A stretch of DNA of 64,000 nt from Pseudarthrobacter sp. NIBRBAC000502770 (GCF_006517815.1 NZ_CP041198.1:3348001-3412000), one strand, 5' to 3'; numbered from the stretch's first letter, positions 1 to 8,575 are shown. Notes: generated from the sequence alone by a model not told the origin. Numbers and translations are program-made.

Positions 1-1
1 G

Positions 2-565
2 GGCCTCCGGCCCGGGAAGGCCTTGGAACTGGGGTGCGGCGAAGGTGCCGACGCCATCTGGCTGGCGCAGCAGGGTTGGTCCGTGACCGCCGTCGACGTT
101 TCCTCAGTTGCCTTGGAACGGGCCCGCTCGCACGAACTGGCCGAACTGGCGCGGGAAAGCGTGCACGCCTCAAACGGGACCCTGGAAAGCCGGATCACCT
201 GGCAGCAGGCGGACCTGACGCAGTGGCACCCCGGGAACTCCTACGACCTGGTGACCTCGCAGTTCCTGCATTCCCAGGAACTGGACTGGCGGGTCCCCCT
301 GCGGGCAGCGGCCTCGGCCGTCAAGGCAGGCGGAACGCTGCTGGTGGTGGGCCACCACCCGGACCGGCTTCCGCCCTGGGGCAACGACCACCACCAGCAC
401 CTGGACATGTTCTACACGGGCGACCAGCTGGTGCAGGAACTGGGACTGGATGAGCCCGGGTGGCAGGTGGAGGTCCTCACCAGCCGGGAGCGCCCGGTGA
501 CGGGGCCGGAAGGGCAGGAAGCGACCATCGCCGACGTCGTCCTGCGCGCCACCCGCCTCTCCTAA
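2..565 (+). CDS. Class I SAM-dependent methyltransferase (5' end cut by window)
   Basis: The C-terminal 187 residues of a Rossmann-fold methyltransferase are visible; the reading frame is open back to the first base, so the true start lies outside the window. Motif I (ELGCGEGAD) sits about nine residues in, followed by the acidic end of strand 2 (VDVSS) and motif-II-like residues (YDLVTSQF), the layout of small-molecule class I methyltransferases of the TehB/UbiE type. Nothing identifies the substrate. A TTG codon at 23 could be mistaken for a start but would remove strand 1 ahead of motif I. It converges on the MFS gene downstream with stop codons overlapping by 4 bases. Confidence 0.8.
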   Translation, partial: GLRPGKALELGCGEGADAIWLAQQGWSVTAVDVSSVALERARSHELAELARESVHASNGTLESRITWQQADLTQWHPGNSYDLVTSQFLHSQELDWRVPLRAAASAVKAGGTLLVVGHHPDRLPPWGNDHHQHLDMFYTGDQLVQELGLDEPGWQVEVLTSRERPVTGPEGQEATIADVVLRATRLS

Positions 566-1986
566 CCTGCCCGAGGAGCCGGGGTGGTGACGCGGGGCGC
601 CACCACTGCCGCCGCGACCCCGATGGCTGCGGCGAAGGCGAACACTCCTGCGAAGGACTGGGCCGGCGTGGTGAACGCGGCGAAGACAATCCCGGTGGTG
701 GCCAGCGACAACGCCCCGCCCAGGGAGTCGGAGATGGACATGGCGGAGCTGTTGAAGCCTTCGTCCTCCTTGGTGGACAGCGCCAGGGTCATCACGCTGA
801 GGCGTGGGTAGAGCAGGCCCATGCCGCCCCCTGCCAGCACCCAGCCCGCGATGGCGGTGGCGGCCGGCCAGTGCAGCGCGGTGGTGGCCAGGGCCAGGGT
901 TATCGCGGCCAGGACCATAAGCGATCCGGCCTGGACGGCGCGGCGGTGGGGCAGCCGCGTGCCCATCCGGCCCTGGACGGCGGCAGCCCCCGCCCAGGCG
1001 AGCGCGCCGCCGGTGAGGGTCAGCCCGGCCAGCGTGGGCGGGAACGAATACTGGTCGATCAGCAGATACGGAAGGTAGACCTCGGCGCCGAAGAACGACG
1101 CCGACGCGAGCCCGCGCGCCAGGATCACGCTCGGCAGCCCGCGGCGGGCGGCGAGGGTGCCTGGGGGCACCAAGGGGCGCACGGCCACCAAGGCCAGGAC
1201 GACGGCGGCGAGCGCCAGCAGTGCCGTGGCTGCCGGGAAGCCGGGGATGCCGGCGTCCGCGGAAAGATTGAGCCCCAGCACCGCGAGCGCGGCCAGTGCC
1301 GCCCATCCCAGCCGGCCCAGGGCCCACGGCGGCGCAGTTTCTTCCGCCTGCCCGTTTCCGGCCGGCTGTCCGTCCGCGTCGGGGCCGTCCAGTCCGCGCA
1401 GCACCGGGACGATCATGGCCAGCGCCGGAATGACCAGGCCCACCACGCCCAGGAACACCCAGTGCCAGCTGAAGACCTGGGCCACCACACCGGCGGCGAA
1501 GGGCCCCACCAGGGACGGGACCACCCAGGCCGCCGAGAAGGCAGCGAAGATCCTGGCGTGCAACTGGCCCGGGAAGAACCGCGCCACGAGCACGTAGAGC
1601 GCAACAGTGAGGGCGCCGCCGCCGAGGCCCTGCACCAGGCGGCCGGCGACGAGCAGAGGCATGGTCACGGAAGTCCCCGCGATCAGCAGGCCCGCCACGA
1701 ACAGGGCCACGGAGGCGTACAGCGGTGAGGCGGGGCCCCGGCGGTCAGACCAGTTTCCCGCCCCCACCATGCCGATCACGCCGGTGGCCATGGGCCCAGC
1801 AAAGGCCAGCGCGTAGAGGCTTCCGCCGTTCAACTCCCGGCTGACCAGGGGCATGATGGTGGTCACGGCAAGCGATTCGAAGGCGGCGAGGAACACCAGG
1901 GCGCAGGTTCCCACGGTCACCCACAGGTACGGGGGCCGGAAGATTCCGGCGGCGTCGCGGGTTCCCGGGAGCGTGGAGTCCTGCAC
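562..1986 (-). CDS. MFS transporter (drug/metabolite exporter type)
   Basis: A 474-residue polytopic membrane protein of the major facilitator superfamily. A short soluble leader is followed by a first helix and the DHA-like segment 'ESLAVTTIMPLVSREL'; the loop 2-3 motif (GNWSDRRGP) is the MFS motif A. Roughly 12-14 hydrophobic segments run to the C-terminus, interrupted by a charged central loop (about residues 190-210). I chose the GTG at 1986: it follows the upstream transporter by 8 bases and has GGAG about 11 bases before it. It is probably co-transcribed with that gene, giving a tandem transporter pair. The substrate cannot be read from sequence; export of a small toxic compound is the family default. 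Confidence 0.85.
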   Translation of the reverse strand: MQDSTLPGTRDAAGIFRPPYLWVTVGTCALVFLAAFESLAVTTIMPLVSRELNGGSLYALAFAGPMATGVIGMVGAGNWSDRRGPASPLYASVALFVAGLLIAGTSVTMPLLVAGRLVQGLGGGALTVALYVLVARFFPGQLHARIFAAFSAAWVVPSLVGPFAAGVVAQVFSWHWVFLGVVGLVIPALAMIVPVLRGLDGPDADGQPAGNGQAEETAPPWALGRLGWAALAALAVLGLNLSADAGIPGFPAATALLALAAVVLALVAVRPLVPPGTLAARRGLPSVILARGLASASFFGAEVYLPYLLIDQYSFPPTLAGLTLTGGALAWAGAAAVQGRMGTRLPHRRAVQAGSLMVLAAITLALATTALHWPAATAIAGWVLAGGGMGLLYPRLSVMTLALSTKEDEGFNSSAMSISDSLGGALSLATTGIVFAAFTTPAQSFAGVFAFAAAIGVAAAVVAPRVTTPAPRAG

Positions 1987-1994
1987 GGCCGGCC

Positions 1995-3341
1995 CTACTC
2001 CACGAACCGGTTCCGGCCGGACCGGTAGCCGAAGACGGCCGCGAGCAGGCCCACCACCGTGAACAGGATCCCGGCGGGAACAAAGGACCCCGTTGCCTGG
2101 TGGAGCTGGCCCACCATGAGGGTGCCCGTGGAGCCGACCCCGTAGCCCACACCCTGCATCATGCCGGAGAGGTGGGCTGCGGTGTGCCCGTCGCGGGTGC
2201 GGAGCATAATCAGGGTCAGGGCCGCGGCGGTGAGGCTTCCCTGCCCCAGTCCGAGCACGCCGGCCCACACCCAGATGAGGTTGAGGGGGCCCAGGATGCT
2301 CAGCACGAATCCCCCGCCGGTCATCAGAGCTACCACCGTGTTGATGGCGCGCTGGTCCCGGAACCTTGCGGCGAGGGCGGGAGCGAACAGGGACCCCAGC
2401 ATCTGCAGCACGATGCACACGGCAACGATCAGCCCGGCGGTGGCGCCATCCACGCCCCTCTCCCGGAGGATGGGCGCCAGCCAGGCGAAGCCGCTGAAGG
2501 ACATCATGGCCTGCAGCACCATGAAGATGGTGACCTGCCAGGCGACCGGTGAGCGCCAGACGTTGATCCCGTCCCTGACCGCCTGGTGCCTGACCGTACC
2601 CTGACGCAGGGCCACGGGGAGGAACAGGAGAAGCACGACGGCGGCGGGGAGCGCCCAGACCCACAGTGCCTTGGTCCACTCCCCCGTCGCTGTGTACACC
2701 GGGTAGGTGAAGCCGGCCCCAAGCGCGGCGGAGGCACAGATGGCGGTGGTGTAGAGCCCGCCCATGAGCCCCAGCCGGTGCGGGAAGTCGCGTTTCACCA
2801 GGCCCGGGAGGAGCACGTTGCACAGGGCGATGGCGGCGCCGCAGGCCGCGGTGCCTACCAGGAGGGCAGGAAGGTGGCCGCCCCCGCCCGTTGCTGTTCC
2901 GGTGTCCACGGGCCGCAGCAGCAGCCCGGCGGTCAGCAACACCATGGCGCCCAGCAGCACCCGCTCCGCACCGAACCGGCGCGCCAGGACCGGGGCGAGC
3001 GGCGCGAAGACGCCCAGCAGCGTCACGGGAACAGTTGTCAGCACCACCACGGACCAGCCGGGCAGCCCGGCCTGGGAGGTCACCTCCGGCAGGACGGCGG
3101 AGAGGCTGGAAAAGACGCTGCGCAGGTTCAGGCCGATCAGGACCAGGCACACGCCCAGGTAGGTGAGGGCGCGCCTGCTGCCCACGCGGGTGGGTTCCGC
3201 CGCCGGCAGCTCATCGATTTCTGCGTCCACCAGGGTGCTGAGGTCCACCACACTGCTGCCCGTCCGGGTCCCGCCCTGGGCGTCCCCGAAGGCAGCCATT
3301 CGCCGCTGCTTCCTTGCCTCGGCATTCGTTCCGTCCGTCAT
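1995..3341 (-). CDS. MFS transporter, CynX/NimT (cyanate/nitroimidazole permease-like) family
   Basis: A 448-residue MFS protein. About 60 hydrophilic residues precede the first helix, then the run 'LIGLNLRSVFSSLSAVLPE' is the hallmark start of the CynX/NimT branch; about 12 membrane segments follow. CynX-type proteins move small anions or drugs, but no cyanase gene is nearby, so a cyanate role is not supported. The ATG at 3341 is used; it lacks a convincing Shine-Dalgarno sequence, and an internal ATG 14 codons on is possible. The gene lies directly downstream of a promoter region containing a four-copy 14-bp repeat and is followed 8 bases later by a second MFS gene, implying one transcript. 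Confidence 0.85.
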   Translation of the reverse strand: MTDGTNAEARKQRRMAAFGDAQGGTRTGSSVVDLSTLVDAEIDELPAAEPTRVGSRRALTYLGVCLVLIGLNLRSVFSSLSAVLPEVTSQAGLPGWSVVVLTTVPVTLLGVFAPLAPVLARRFGAERVLLGAMVLLTAGLLLRPVDTGTATGGGGHLPALLVGTAACGAAIALCNVLLPGLVKRDFPHRLGLMGGLYTTAICASAALGAGFTYPVYTATGEWTKALWVWALPAAVVLLLFLPVALRQGTVRHQAVRDGINVWRSPVAWQVTIFMVLQAMMSFSGFAWLAPILRERGVDGATAGLIVAVCIVLQMLGSLFAPALAARFRDQRAINTVVALMTGGGFVLSILGPLNLIWVWAGVLGLGQGSLTAAALTLIMLRTRDGHTAAHLSGMMQGVGYGVGSTGTLMVGQLHQATGSFVPAGILFTVVGLLAAVFGYRSGRNRFVE

Positions 3342-3456
3342 GGGCCCATTCTTGCAGGCGGGGGCGGCGCGGAGTTTTCCACATACGGGACGCCGCTGCT
3401 TCCGGCGCGCAAGGCAGGTTCGTAGGTTGGGGGAAAGCCGCCGGTTTGTCCGGCCC

Positions 3457-3512
3457 GCGCCCACTGATACATGCCCCCTGATACATGCCCACTGATACTT
3501 GCCCACTGGCAG
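3457..3512. repeat. Four tandem 14-bp repeats in a divergent promoter region
   Basis: Four contiguous 14-base units with consensus ATGCCCACTGATAC: 3457-3470, 3471-3484, 3485-3498 and a degenerate 3499-3512. The array lies between the CynX-like transporter (minus) and the small membrane protein gene (plus), ending 15 bases before the latter's start. Tandem direct repeats this close to a start usually serve as a regulator binding array or arise by slippage; which applies cannot be decided from sequence. Confidence 0.85.
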
Positions 3513-3527
3513 ACCGACCGGAAGTAG

Positions 3528-3935
3528 ATGATCACCATGAATTCACAGGAAACCGCCCCGGTTGATGAGCGGGGGCCATCCGTTCAAGGACCGGCAACCG
3601 CCATGCGGGGCCCCGGGAAAGCCATTGCGAGCCTTGTCCTGGCCATCCTTGCACCCCTGGGCCTGGTGATCACCCGCCCCCTCGCCGCCTTCGCGCTGCT
3701 GCTGACCTTCCCCTACAACGGTCCGTCAAAGCTCCCCTGGGTAGCGCCATTGGTTCTTTGGAGCCTGCCTATGATCCTCGGGTCGATCTCCACGGGTTTG
3801 GCCATCGCGGTGATTCGGGACGCGAAACAGCAAGGGTTCGCCAAGGGCATGTCGACAGCCTCACTGTGTGTGTCGGGCGTGGTGTTTGTGATCGGACTCT
3901 TGCTCTCGACAAGTCTCATACTGATGATGCATTAG
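3528..3935 (+). CDS. Small integral membrane protein, unknown function
   Basis: 135 residues (132 if the ATG at 3537 is used). About 25 polar residues are followed by three strongly hydrophobic segments, roughly residues 33-60, 68-95 and 110-133, with a short cationic stretch (RDAKQQG) between the second and third. The layout resembles DUF4190-type small membrane proteins common in actinobacteria, but I see no diagnostic motif. GGAAG lies 3 bases before the first ATG and 12 before the second, so the start is ambiguous. It stands alone between the repeat array and trmB. Confidence 0.7.
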   Translation: MITMNSQETAPVDERGPSVQGPATAMRGPGKAIASLVLAILAPLGLVITRPLAAFALLLTFPYNGPSKLPWVAPLVLWSLPMILGSISTGLAIAVIRDAKQQGFAKGMSTASLCVSGVVFVIGLLLSTSLILMMH

Positions 3936-4024
3936 CCTGCATTTTCGCGGCAGGAGGTTTCCGCCGAATCCAGCCCGTCCCGCGTGCCCGCCCGCGCTGT
4001 TCCTGCGGCGCTATTCTGGAAGGG

Positions 4025-4948
4025 ATGAGTGAATCCCCTGAAAACCCCCAGCAGCCGCATGTCCCCAGGCCCGTGACACCGGGGACCCAGGCCTCCTTCG
4101 GCACATACGGCGGCCGCCCGGTCAGTTTCGTGCGCCGCGGCACCCGTCTCCAGGGCCGCCGGCAGGCAGCCTGGGAGGAACACGCCGAACGGTGGGCCGT
4201 GGACGTGCCCCGGCACGTGGCCAACACCTCGGTCCACCCCGACTACACCTTTGACGCCGCGGCTGAGTTCGGCCGGGACGCCCCGCTCATCGTTGAGATC
4301 GGTTCGGGCCTGGGCGACGCCATTTGCCACGCGGCGGAACAGAACCCCGGCACCAACTTCCTGGCCGTGGAGGTCTACACGCCGGGACTGGCCAACACCA
4401 TCATCAAGATCAACAGCCGGGGCCTGGACAACGTCCGCGTGGTGGAGGCGAACGCGCCCGAAGTTCTGGCCACCATGCTGCCTGAAGGCTCGGTCAGCGA
4501 ATTGTGGGTCTTCTTCCCGGACCCGTGGCACAAGTCGCGGCACCACAAGCGCCGGCTCATCCAGCCGGAGTTCGCCGGCCTCGCTGCCCGCGCGCTGAAG
4601 CCGGGCGGCCTGTTCCGGATCGCCACCGACTGGTCCAACTACGCAGTCCACGTCCGCGATGTCATGGCCGGCTCCGCAGACTTCGAGAACCTCCACACCG
4701 GCGAGCGCCGCGGCCCCGAAAGCCCCCTGACGCAGGTGTGGCAGTCCGGTGTCGAAGCGGTGGTGGGCGGTGCACCCGTGCGGGAAGGACGTGCACCGGT
4801 GAGCACGGAACACACCGGGCCCAACGAAGGCGTGGACGAGACCGGCGGCTGGGCCCCCCGCTTCGAGGGCCGGATCAGGACCAGCTTCGAGGCGAAGGCG
4901 CATGAGGCCGGCCGGTTGATCTTCGACCTCTGCTACCGCCGCCGCTAA
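4025..4948 (+). CDS. trmB: tRNA (guanine-N7)-methyltransferase TrmB
   Basis: 307 residues. It methylates G46 in the variable loop of tRNA using SAM. The SAM site reads VEIGSGLGD (about residues 90-98), and the family signature PDPWHKSRHHKRR (about residues 164-176) is complete, including the Asp and basic residues used for tRNA binding and catalysis. An N-terminal extension of about 60 residues ahead of the catalytic domain and a 30-residue insertion near the C-terminus are typical of actinobacterial forms. The ATG follows GGAAGGG directly. The stop codon lies in the loop of a perfect GC hairpin. Confidence 0.95.
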   Translation: MSESPENPQQPHVPRPVTPGTQASFGTYGGRPVSFVRRGTRLQGRRQAAWEEHAERWAVDVPRHVANTSVHPDYTFDAAAEFGRDAPLIVEIGSGLGDAICHAAEQNPGTNFLAVEVYTPGLANTIIKINSRGLDNVRVVEANAPEVLATMLPEGSVSELWVFFPDPWHKSRHHKRRLIQPEFAGLAARALKPGGLFRIATDWSNYAVHVRDVMAGSADFENLHTGERRGPESPLTQVWQSGVEAVVGGAPVREGRAPVSTEHTGPNEGVDETGGWAPRFEGRIRTSFEAKAHEAGRLIFDLCYRRR

Positions 4949-4957
4949 GCGGCGGCG
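4937..4957. terminator. GC hairpin with the trmB stop codon in its loop
   Basis: Arms of 9 bp (CGCCGCCGC / GCGGCGGCG) flank a 3-base loop TAA that is itself the trmB stop codon. It sits between convergent genes (trmB and the minus-strand gene ending at 4970), where a bidirectional terminator is expected. No U-tract follows. Confidence 0.6.
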
Positions 4958-4969
4958 CCGGGAATGCCG

Positions 4970-5413
4970 CTAGCCTACGTTGATGGCGGCCACGATCTCC
5001 TTGAGCATGTCCAGGCGCGGTTCGGCTTCCGGGTCCAGGTACGGCCAGACGACCACGACGCCGATGAACCGGTTGCTTTCCCACACGCCCACTGTGGCTG
5101 CCACCTTGGCCGGGCCGCCGTCGTCGTACCCCGCCACCACGGCGTATGCAGCCTTGCCCGGCAGGTCCAGCTCGCCCTCCGCCAGGAGGGTGCCGCCGCG
5201 GTCCTCAAGGTAGTAGCCCGCCATCAGGTGCGCCCAGCCGTTGGCCTGCGGCGCGTCCTGGACGGAGGTGTCGTCCTTGATGACGGTGACCAGGACACCG
5301 CCCGGCAGGCCATACTGCCCGCTGTTGGGCCCGGCCGTGGAGTCGTCCAGGACCTGGGTGTGCTCGGGGAAGTCCGCGGTGAAGCCCAGCGGGGATTCGA
5401 TGTGCACTGACAT
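4970..5413 (-). CDS. Small soluble protein, partner of the WXG100 gene; unknown function
   Basis: 147 residues, no signal peptide and no membrane segment. The start (ESPLGFTADFPE) and the alternating hydrophobic pattern through AELDL..AAYAVVAGY..VVVVWPYLDPE suggest a small mixed alpha/beta fold like Mog1/PsbP or LpqN-type proteins, but this is pattern-level only. It begins 5 bases after the WXG100 gene stops, so the two are almost certainly one operon and probably act together, for instance as chaperone, immunity factor or escort for a secreted protein. No function is claimed. Confidence 0.65.
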   Translation of the reverse strand: MSVHIESPLGFTADFPEHTQVLDDSTAGPNSGQYGLPGGVLVTVIKDDTSVQDAPQANGWAHLMAGYYLEDRGGTLLAEGELDLPGKAAYAVVAGYDDGGPAKVAATVGVWESNRFIGVVVVWPYLDPEAEPRLDMLKEIVAAINVG

Positions 5414-5418
5414 GGGTT

Positions 5419-6999
5419 TCAGAGCCTCTCGAGCTTGGTGTCGTTGGGGACTTTATAGTACGTGGACACGTTGGTGGTGGACTGGTTCTCGGTCTTGATG
5501 TCCACCTCACCCACTTTCACATCGATGCCCGCCTCATTCTTGGCAGTCAGCACCGAGTTCACCTGGACGGTGGCCGAGCCGGCCTCGTAGAGCCGGGCCG
5601 CGTCATGGGCCGCGCCGGTGTCATTTCCCAAGGCAACGTTGTGCAGGTAGCTGTCGATGATGGGACGGTTCACGGGCGTGTAATCGATGTCGATCCTGAC
5701 GGTGCCCTGGGTCCCGGCGGTCACGGTCGAATCGAACTTCGCCCCCTCGGTCTTCAGGCCGGACGTAACGCCCTGGGCCACGGTCCCGTCCATGGAGACG
5801 GAGACAGAATCGATGTTGTTGTGCTTGTCCATATTGACCGCCAGGGCGCCCTTGCCGGAAGCCTCAAAAACCCTGCCGTCCAGCTTGAGCCGGCCGTTGG
5901 CGGAAACCTCGCCGCTGGCCGTGGAGGTGCCGTCCGTCAGGTTCCGCTCGTAGGCGAGGTCGAGCTTCGCACCGCCGGATACCGTGCCGGATTCACCGGT
6001 TGCATCCAGCGAGAACGTGCCCTTGGCCTTATCCGTCTGGCCGGTGGAACCGTTGTCCTTCGCCGCGTCATTGATGGTGTCCAGGATGTAGCCGGGCGGG
6101 TTGCCGGCCACATCCTTGATCTCCCCGATGCTGTCCGGCGGAAGGTCGTGGTACATCTGCTTGCGGGCGGCCATGGCTTCCTCCACGCTGGCGAACGTGT
6201 ACTCGCGGGAGACCTCGCCGGTGAGTGTTGCCCCCGCGGTGCCGGAGGCGTCATTGACGCCCAGGCCCATGTTTCCGTACACCTTCATGGTGGCGGACCC
6301 GTCGGCGTTTTCCACCACCTCCGTGCCCACTTCGGCGCCGCCGTGGACCCAGGCAACCCTGGCTTCGATGGAGGCCTTGCCTGTTTCTGTGTAGACCGGG
6401 ATGTCGGCCCTGGCCAGTTCCTGCAGGTGGCGCTTCGCCAGTTCCTGGGCTGCCGCGGGGATGCCGCCGTCCATGCGCATCAGGTCTTCGGCAAACGGGC
6501 CGTCGCTGCCTTCGCCCTGGATCAGGTACTGCCTGTCGGCGTCGGACAGGCCGGCCCACCACTTTGCCTGCTCTTCCGGGCTGGCGTTGACCATGCTGTC
6601 CAGTCCGGCCGCGAGCTCGCGGCGGTGCCCGGCCGCTGCCTTGGCTTCTTCGGCCCGTTCCTTGAACCACTCCCTCGCCTGCTCCGCCATGGAGGTGATC
6701 CGGTCCCACGTGCTGCCGCCGGAACCGCCACTTCCCGTGGTGGAAGCCTTCTCCTGCTCGTCGGCATGCTTCATCAGGATTTTGGAGTTTTCCCGCAGGC
6801 TGGCCACCACCTTGTCCAGGCTGGGACGGTGGCTGGCGCTCCACTCCTGGCGGAATCGTTCACCGTCCCGGCCCTTCCACGGCGCGGATTGGATCTGGCT
6901 GTGCAGTGACCCGGCGCGGCTGCCCAGCAGTGTCGCTGCCTGGTCGGCGGCCTTGGCCAGCGCCCGCAGCTGGCTGATGTCTGCGCCGTAAAAAGTCAT
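5419..6999 (-). CDS. WXG100-type protein with a long beta-rich C-terminal region
   Basis: 526 residues. The first ~95 form two predicted amphipathic helices with a W-x-G turn at 41-43 (APWKGRDG), the signature of ESX/type VII secretion substrates. A Gly/Ser linker (about 88-96) leads to a helical segment containing WAGLSDADRQYLIQ, a motif seen in WXG100-hydrolase fusions. The remaining ~330 residues are rich in short polar beta-strand patterns (GSATMKVYGNMG, SGTVSGGAKLDL, TVRIDIDYTP) without cysteines or a catalytic motif I recognise. The ATG at 6999 follows GGGGGAAACC. No EccC-type ATPase is in the window. It could be a secreted toxin, a surface protein or a structural protein; the fold would decide. 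Confidence 0.75.
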   Translation of the reverse strand: MTFYGADISQLRALAKAADQAATLLGSRAGSLHSQIQSAPWKGRDGERFRQEWSASHRPSLDKVVASLRENSKILMKHADEQEKASTTGSGGSGGSTWDRITSMAEQAREWFKERAEEAKAAAGHRRELAAGLDSMVNASPEEQAKWWAGLSDADRQYLIQGEGSDGPFAEDLMRMDGGIPAAAQELAKRHLQELARADIPVYTETGKASIEARVAWVHGGAEVGTEVVENADGSATMKVYGNMGLGVNDASGTAGATLTGEVSREYTFASVEEAMAARKQMYHDLPPDSIGEIKDVAGNPPGYILDTINDAAKDNGSTGQTDKAKGTFSLDATGESGTVSGGAKLDLAYERNLTDGTSTASGEVSANGRLKLDGRVFEASGKGALAVNMDKHNNIDSVSVSMDGTVAQGVTSGLKTEGAKFDSTVTAGTQGTVRIDIDYTPVNRPIIDSYLHNVALGNDTGAAHDAARLYEAGSATVQVNSVLTAKNEAGIDVKVGEVDIKTENQSTTNVSTYYKVPNDTKLERL

Positions 7000-7045
7000 G
7001 GTTTCCCCCGGAAAAGAGTGCGGTGCCTGTCGATCGCTGGTCCTC

Positions 7046-8029
7046 ATGGTTGCACAGGTACGGAATCGCGGCGATGGGGATCCCTCCCCATCGCCGGCCT
7101 GGAACCAACTGTTCCGGGACCCCGCGGCGTGGCACGATTGCCCTTACAAGAAGGGCACGCAAACCAGCGCACTACCGCGCCGTCCAAAAGGAAAGACGAT
7201 CAAAGAAGAACTGAAACAGGCCGTTGACAAGGCCGAGGACGTCACCAATTCGCGCGTCCTTGAGATTTTCGCCCGGTCCGGGTTTGCGGCCAGCGGCATC
7301 CTCCACCTCCTGGTGGGCGCCATTTCCATCCGGCTCGCGGTGGGCGGAACCGGAAATGCGGACTTCAGCGGTGCGGTAGCGGAACTCGCCACCATGCCCG
7401 TGGGCCCGTTCCTGCTGTGGGGCAGCTTCGCCGCCTGCGCCGCGTTGTCGCTCTGGCAGGCAGGGGACGCGATCTTCGACTTCAACCATCAGGCCACCAA
7501 GACCAAGGTGAAGAACAAGGCCAAGGCCACCTTGCAGGCGATCGTATACGCCGTCCTTGCCCTGACCCTCTGGCACTTCCTCACGGGCGCTGGAAACGGC
7601 GGCGACAACCGCAAGGCCGCGAGCGACTTCACCGTATCGATGATGCAGGCCCCGGGCGGCGTTGCCCTGCTGGTCCTGATCGGTGTGGCGGTTGCCGTGA
7701 CGGGTGTGGTCTACGGCATCCGGGGACCGAAGAAGTCTTTCCAGAAGCAACTGCGGATGCCGGCTCCGGGGCCGGCCAGGACCGCCGTCACGGCACTGGG
7801 CGTGGCAGGTTACCTGGCGAAGGGAACAGTACTCCTGCTGGCAGGCCTGCTGATCGCCGTCGCCACGCTCAAGCGGCATCCGGAGGATTCCACCGGCCTG
7901 GACGGCGGCCTGCGGGCCCTCCGTGACCAGCCAATGGGCCCCTACCTGCTGGCAGCGGTGGGAGCCGGGCTGATTTGCTACGGGGCGTACATGATCATGC
8001 GCGCACGGTTGGCGAAAATGACCAAGTAG
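7046..8029 (+). CDS. DUF1206 family membrane protein (start uncertain)
   Basis: Three DUF1206 repeats of two helices each: FARSGFAASGILHLLVGAI, then YAVLALTLWHFL with VALLVLIGVAVAVTGVVYGI, then LGVAGYLAKGTVLLLAGLLI with YLLAAVGAGLICYGAYMI, giving six membrane segments. The function of the family is unknown. The start is unclear: the ATG at 7046 gives a 50-residue leader of poor coding quality, while a strong AAGGAAAG at 7189-7196 is followed only by ACG ATC where homologous proteins would begin (TIKEELKQ). It is divergent from the WXG100 operon with 46 bases between the chosen starts. Confidence 0.8.
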   Translation: MVAQVRNRGDGDPSPSPAWNQLFRDPAAWHDCPYKKGTQTSALPRRPKGKTIKEELKQAVDKAEDVTNSRVLEIFARSGFAASGILHLLVGAISIRLAVGGTGNADFSGAVAELATMPVGPFLLWGSFAACAALSLWQAGDAIFDFNHQATKTKVKNKAKATLQAIVYAVLALTLWHFLTGAGNGGDNRKAASDFTVSMMQAPGGVALLVLIGVAVAVTGVVYGIRGPKKSFQKQLRMPAPGPARTAVTALGVAGYLAKGTVLLLAGLLIAVATLKRHPEDSTGLDGGLRALRDQPMGPYLLAAVGAGLICYGAYMIMRARLAKMTK

Positions 8030-8056
8030 CGGGCGCCGGCGTGGTTAGGTTGGGGC

Positions 8057-8575
8057 ATGCCCCAGGTACGCGCCGAACGCTTGATCCGCATCGACCCCGA
8101 GACGGCGTTCGCCTTCTCCCAAACCACCGGGGACTTCCGTCTCAAGTGGGACCCCTTCATTTCCTCGCAGGGCTTCCTTGACGGAGCGCGGGCGCCGGGA
8201 AAGGGCGTCCGGACCCGCACCAGGTCGCGCCTTGGGCTGGCCATGGTGAGCCAGTATGTCTCCTATGCGCCGCCCGGGAACGTAGGAATGACCATGGTGT
8301 CCGGCCCATGGTTTTTCACGAACTTCGGCGGCGGCTGGCGGTTCACCGCGGACGACGACGGCACCCGGGCCGTCTGGAAGTACACGTTTTCCTGCCGCCC
8401 GGCGTTGCTGCGGCCCATTATGGAGCGGATCGGCAGCCGGCTGCTGGGCTACGAGATTGAACGGCGGATCGCCGCCTTCGCCCGCGCCTGCGAGGATGAG
8501 GGCCTGGTAGCGGAATTCCGTGCGTTGGGAACAGACCGGGGACACCACCACCCTGGCCCCGGCCCGCAACCCTAG
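8057..8575 (+). CDS. SRPBCC-fold protein (polyketide cyclase/START-like)
   Basis: 172 residues matching the helix-grip pattern: an N-terminal strand (RAERLIRIDPETAFAF), the W-D-P-F segment, paired strands with aromatic residues (SYAPPGNVGMTM, FFTNFGGGWRFT, AVWKYTF) and a long C-terminal helix (IERRIAAFARACE). Members bind hydrophobic ligands or act as coenzyme Q/polyketide-type cyclases; no catalytic residues single out a role. It lies 27 bases after the DUF1206 gene, so a shared transcript is likely. The 3' end overlaps the convergent anti-sigma gene by 4 bases. Confidence 0.75.
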   Translation: MPQVRAERLIRIDPETAFAFSQTTGDFRLKWDPFISSQGFLDGARAPGKGVRTRTRSRLGLAMVSQYVSYAPPGNVGMTMVSGPWFFTNFGGGWRFTADDDGTRAVWKYTFSCRPALLRPIMERIGSRLLGYEIERRIAAFARACEDEGLVAEFRALGTDRGHHHPGPGPQP

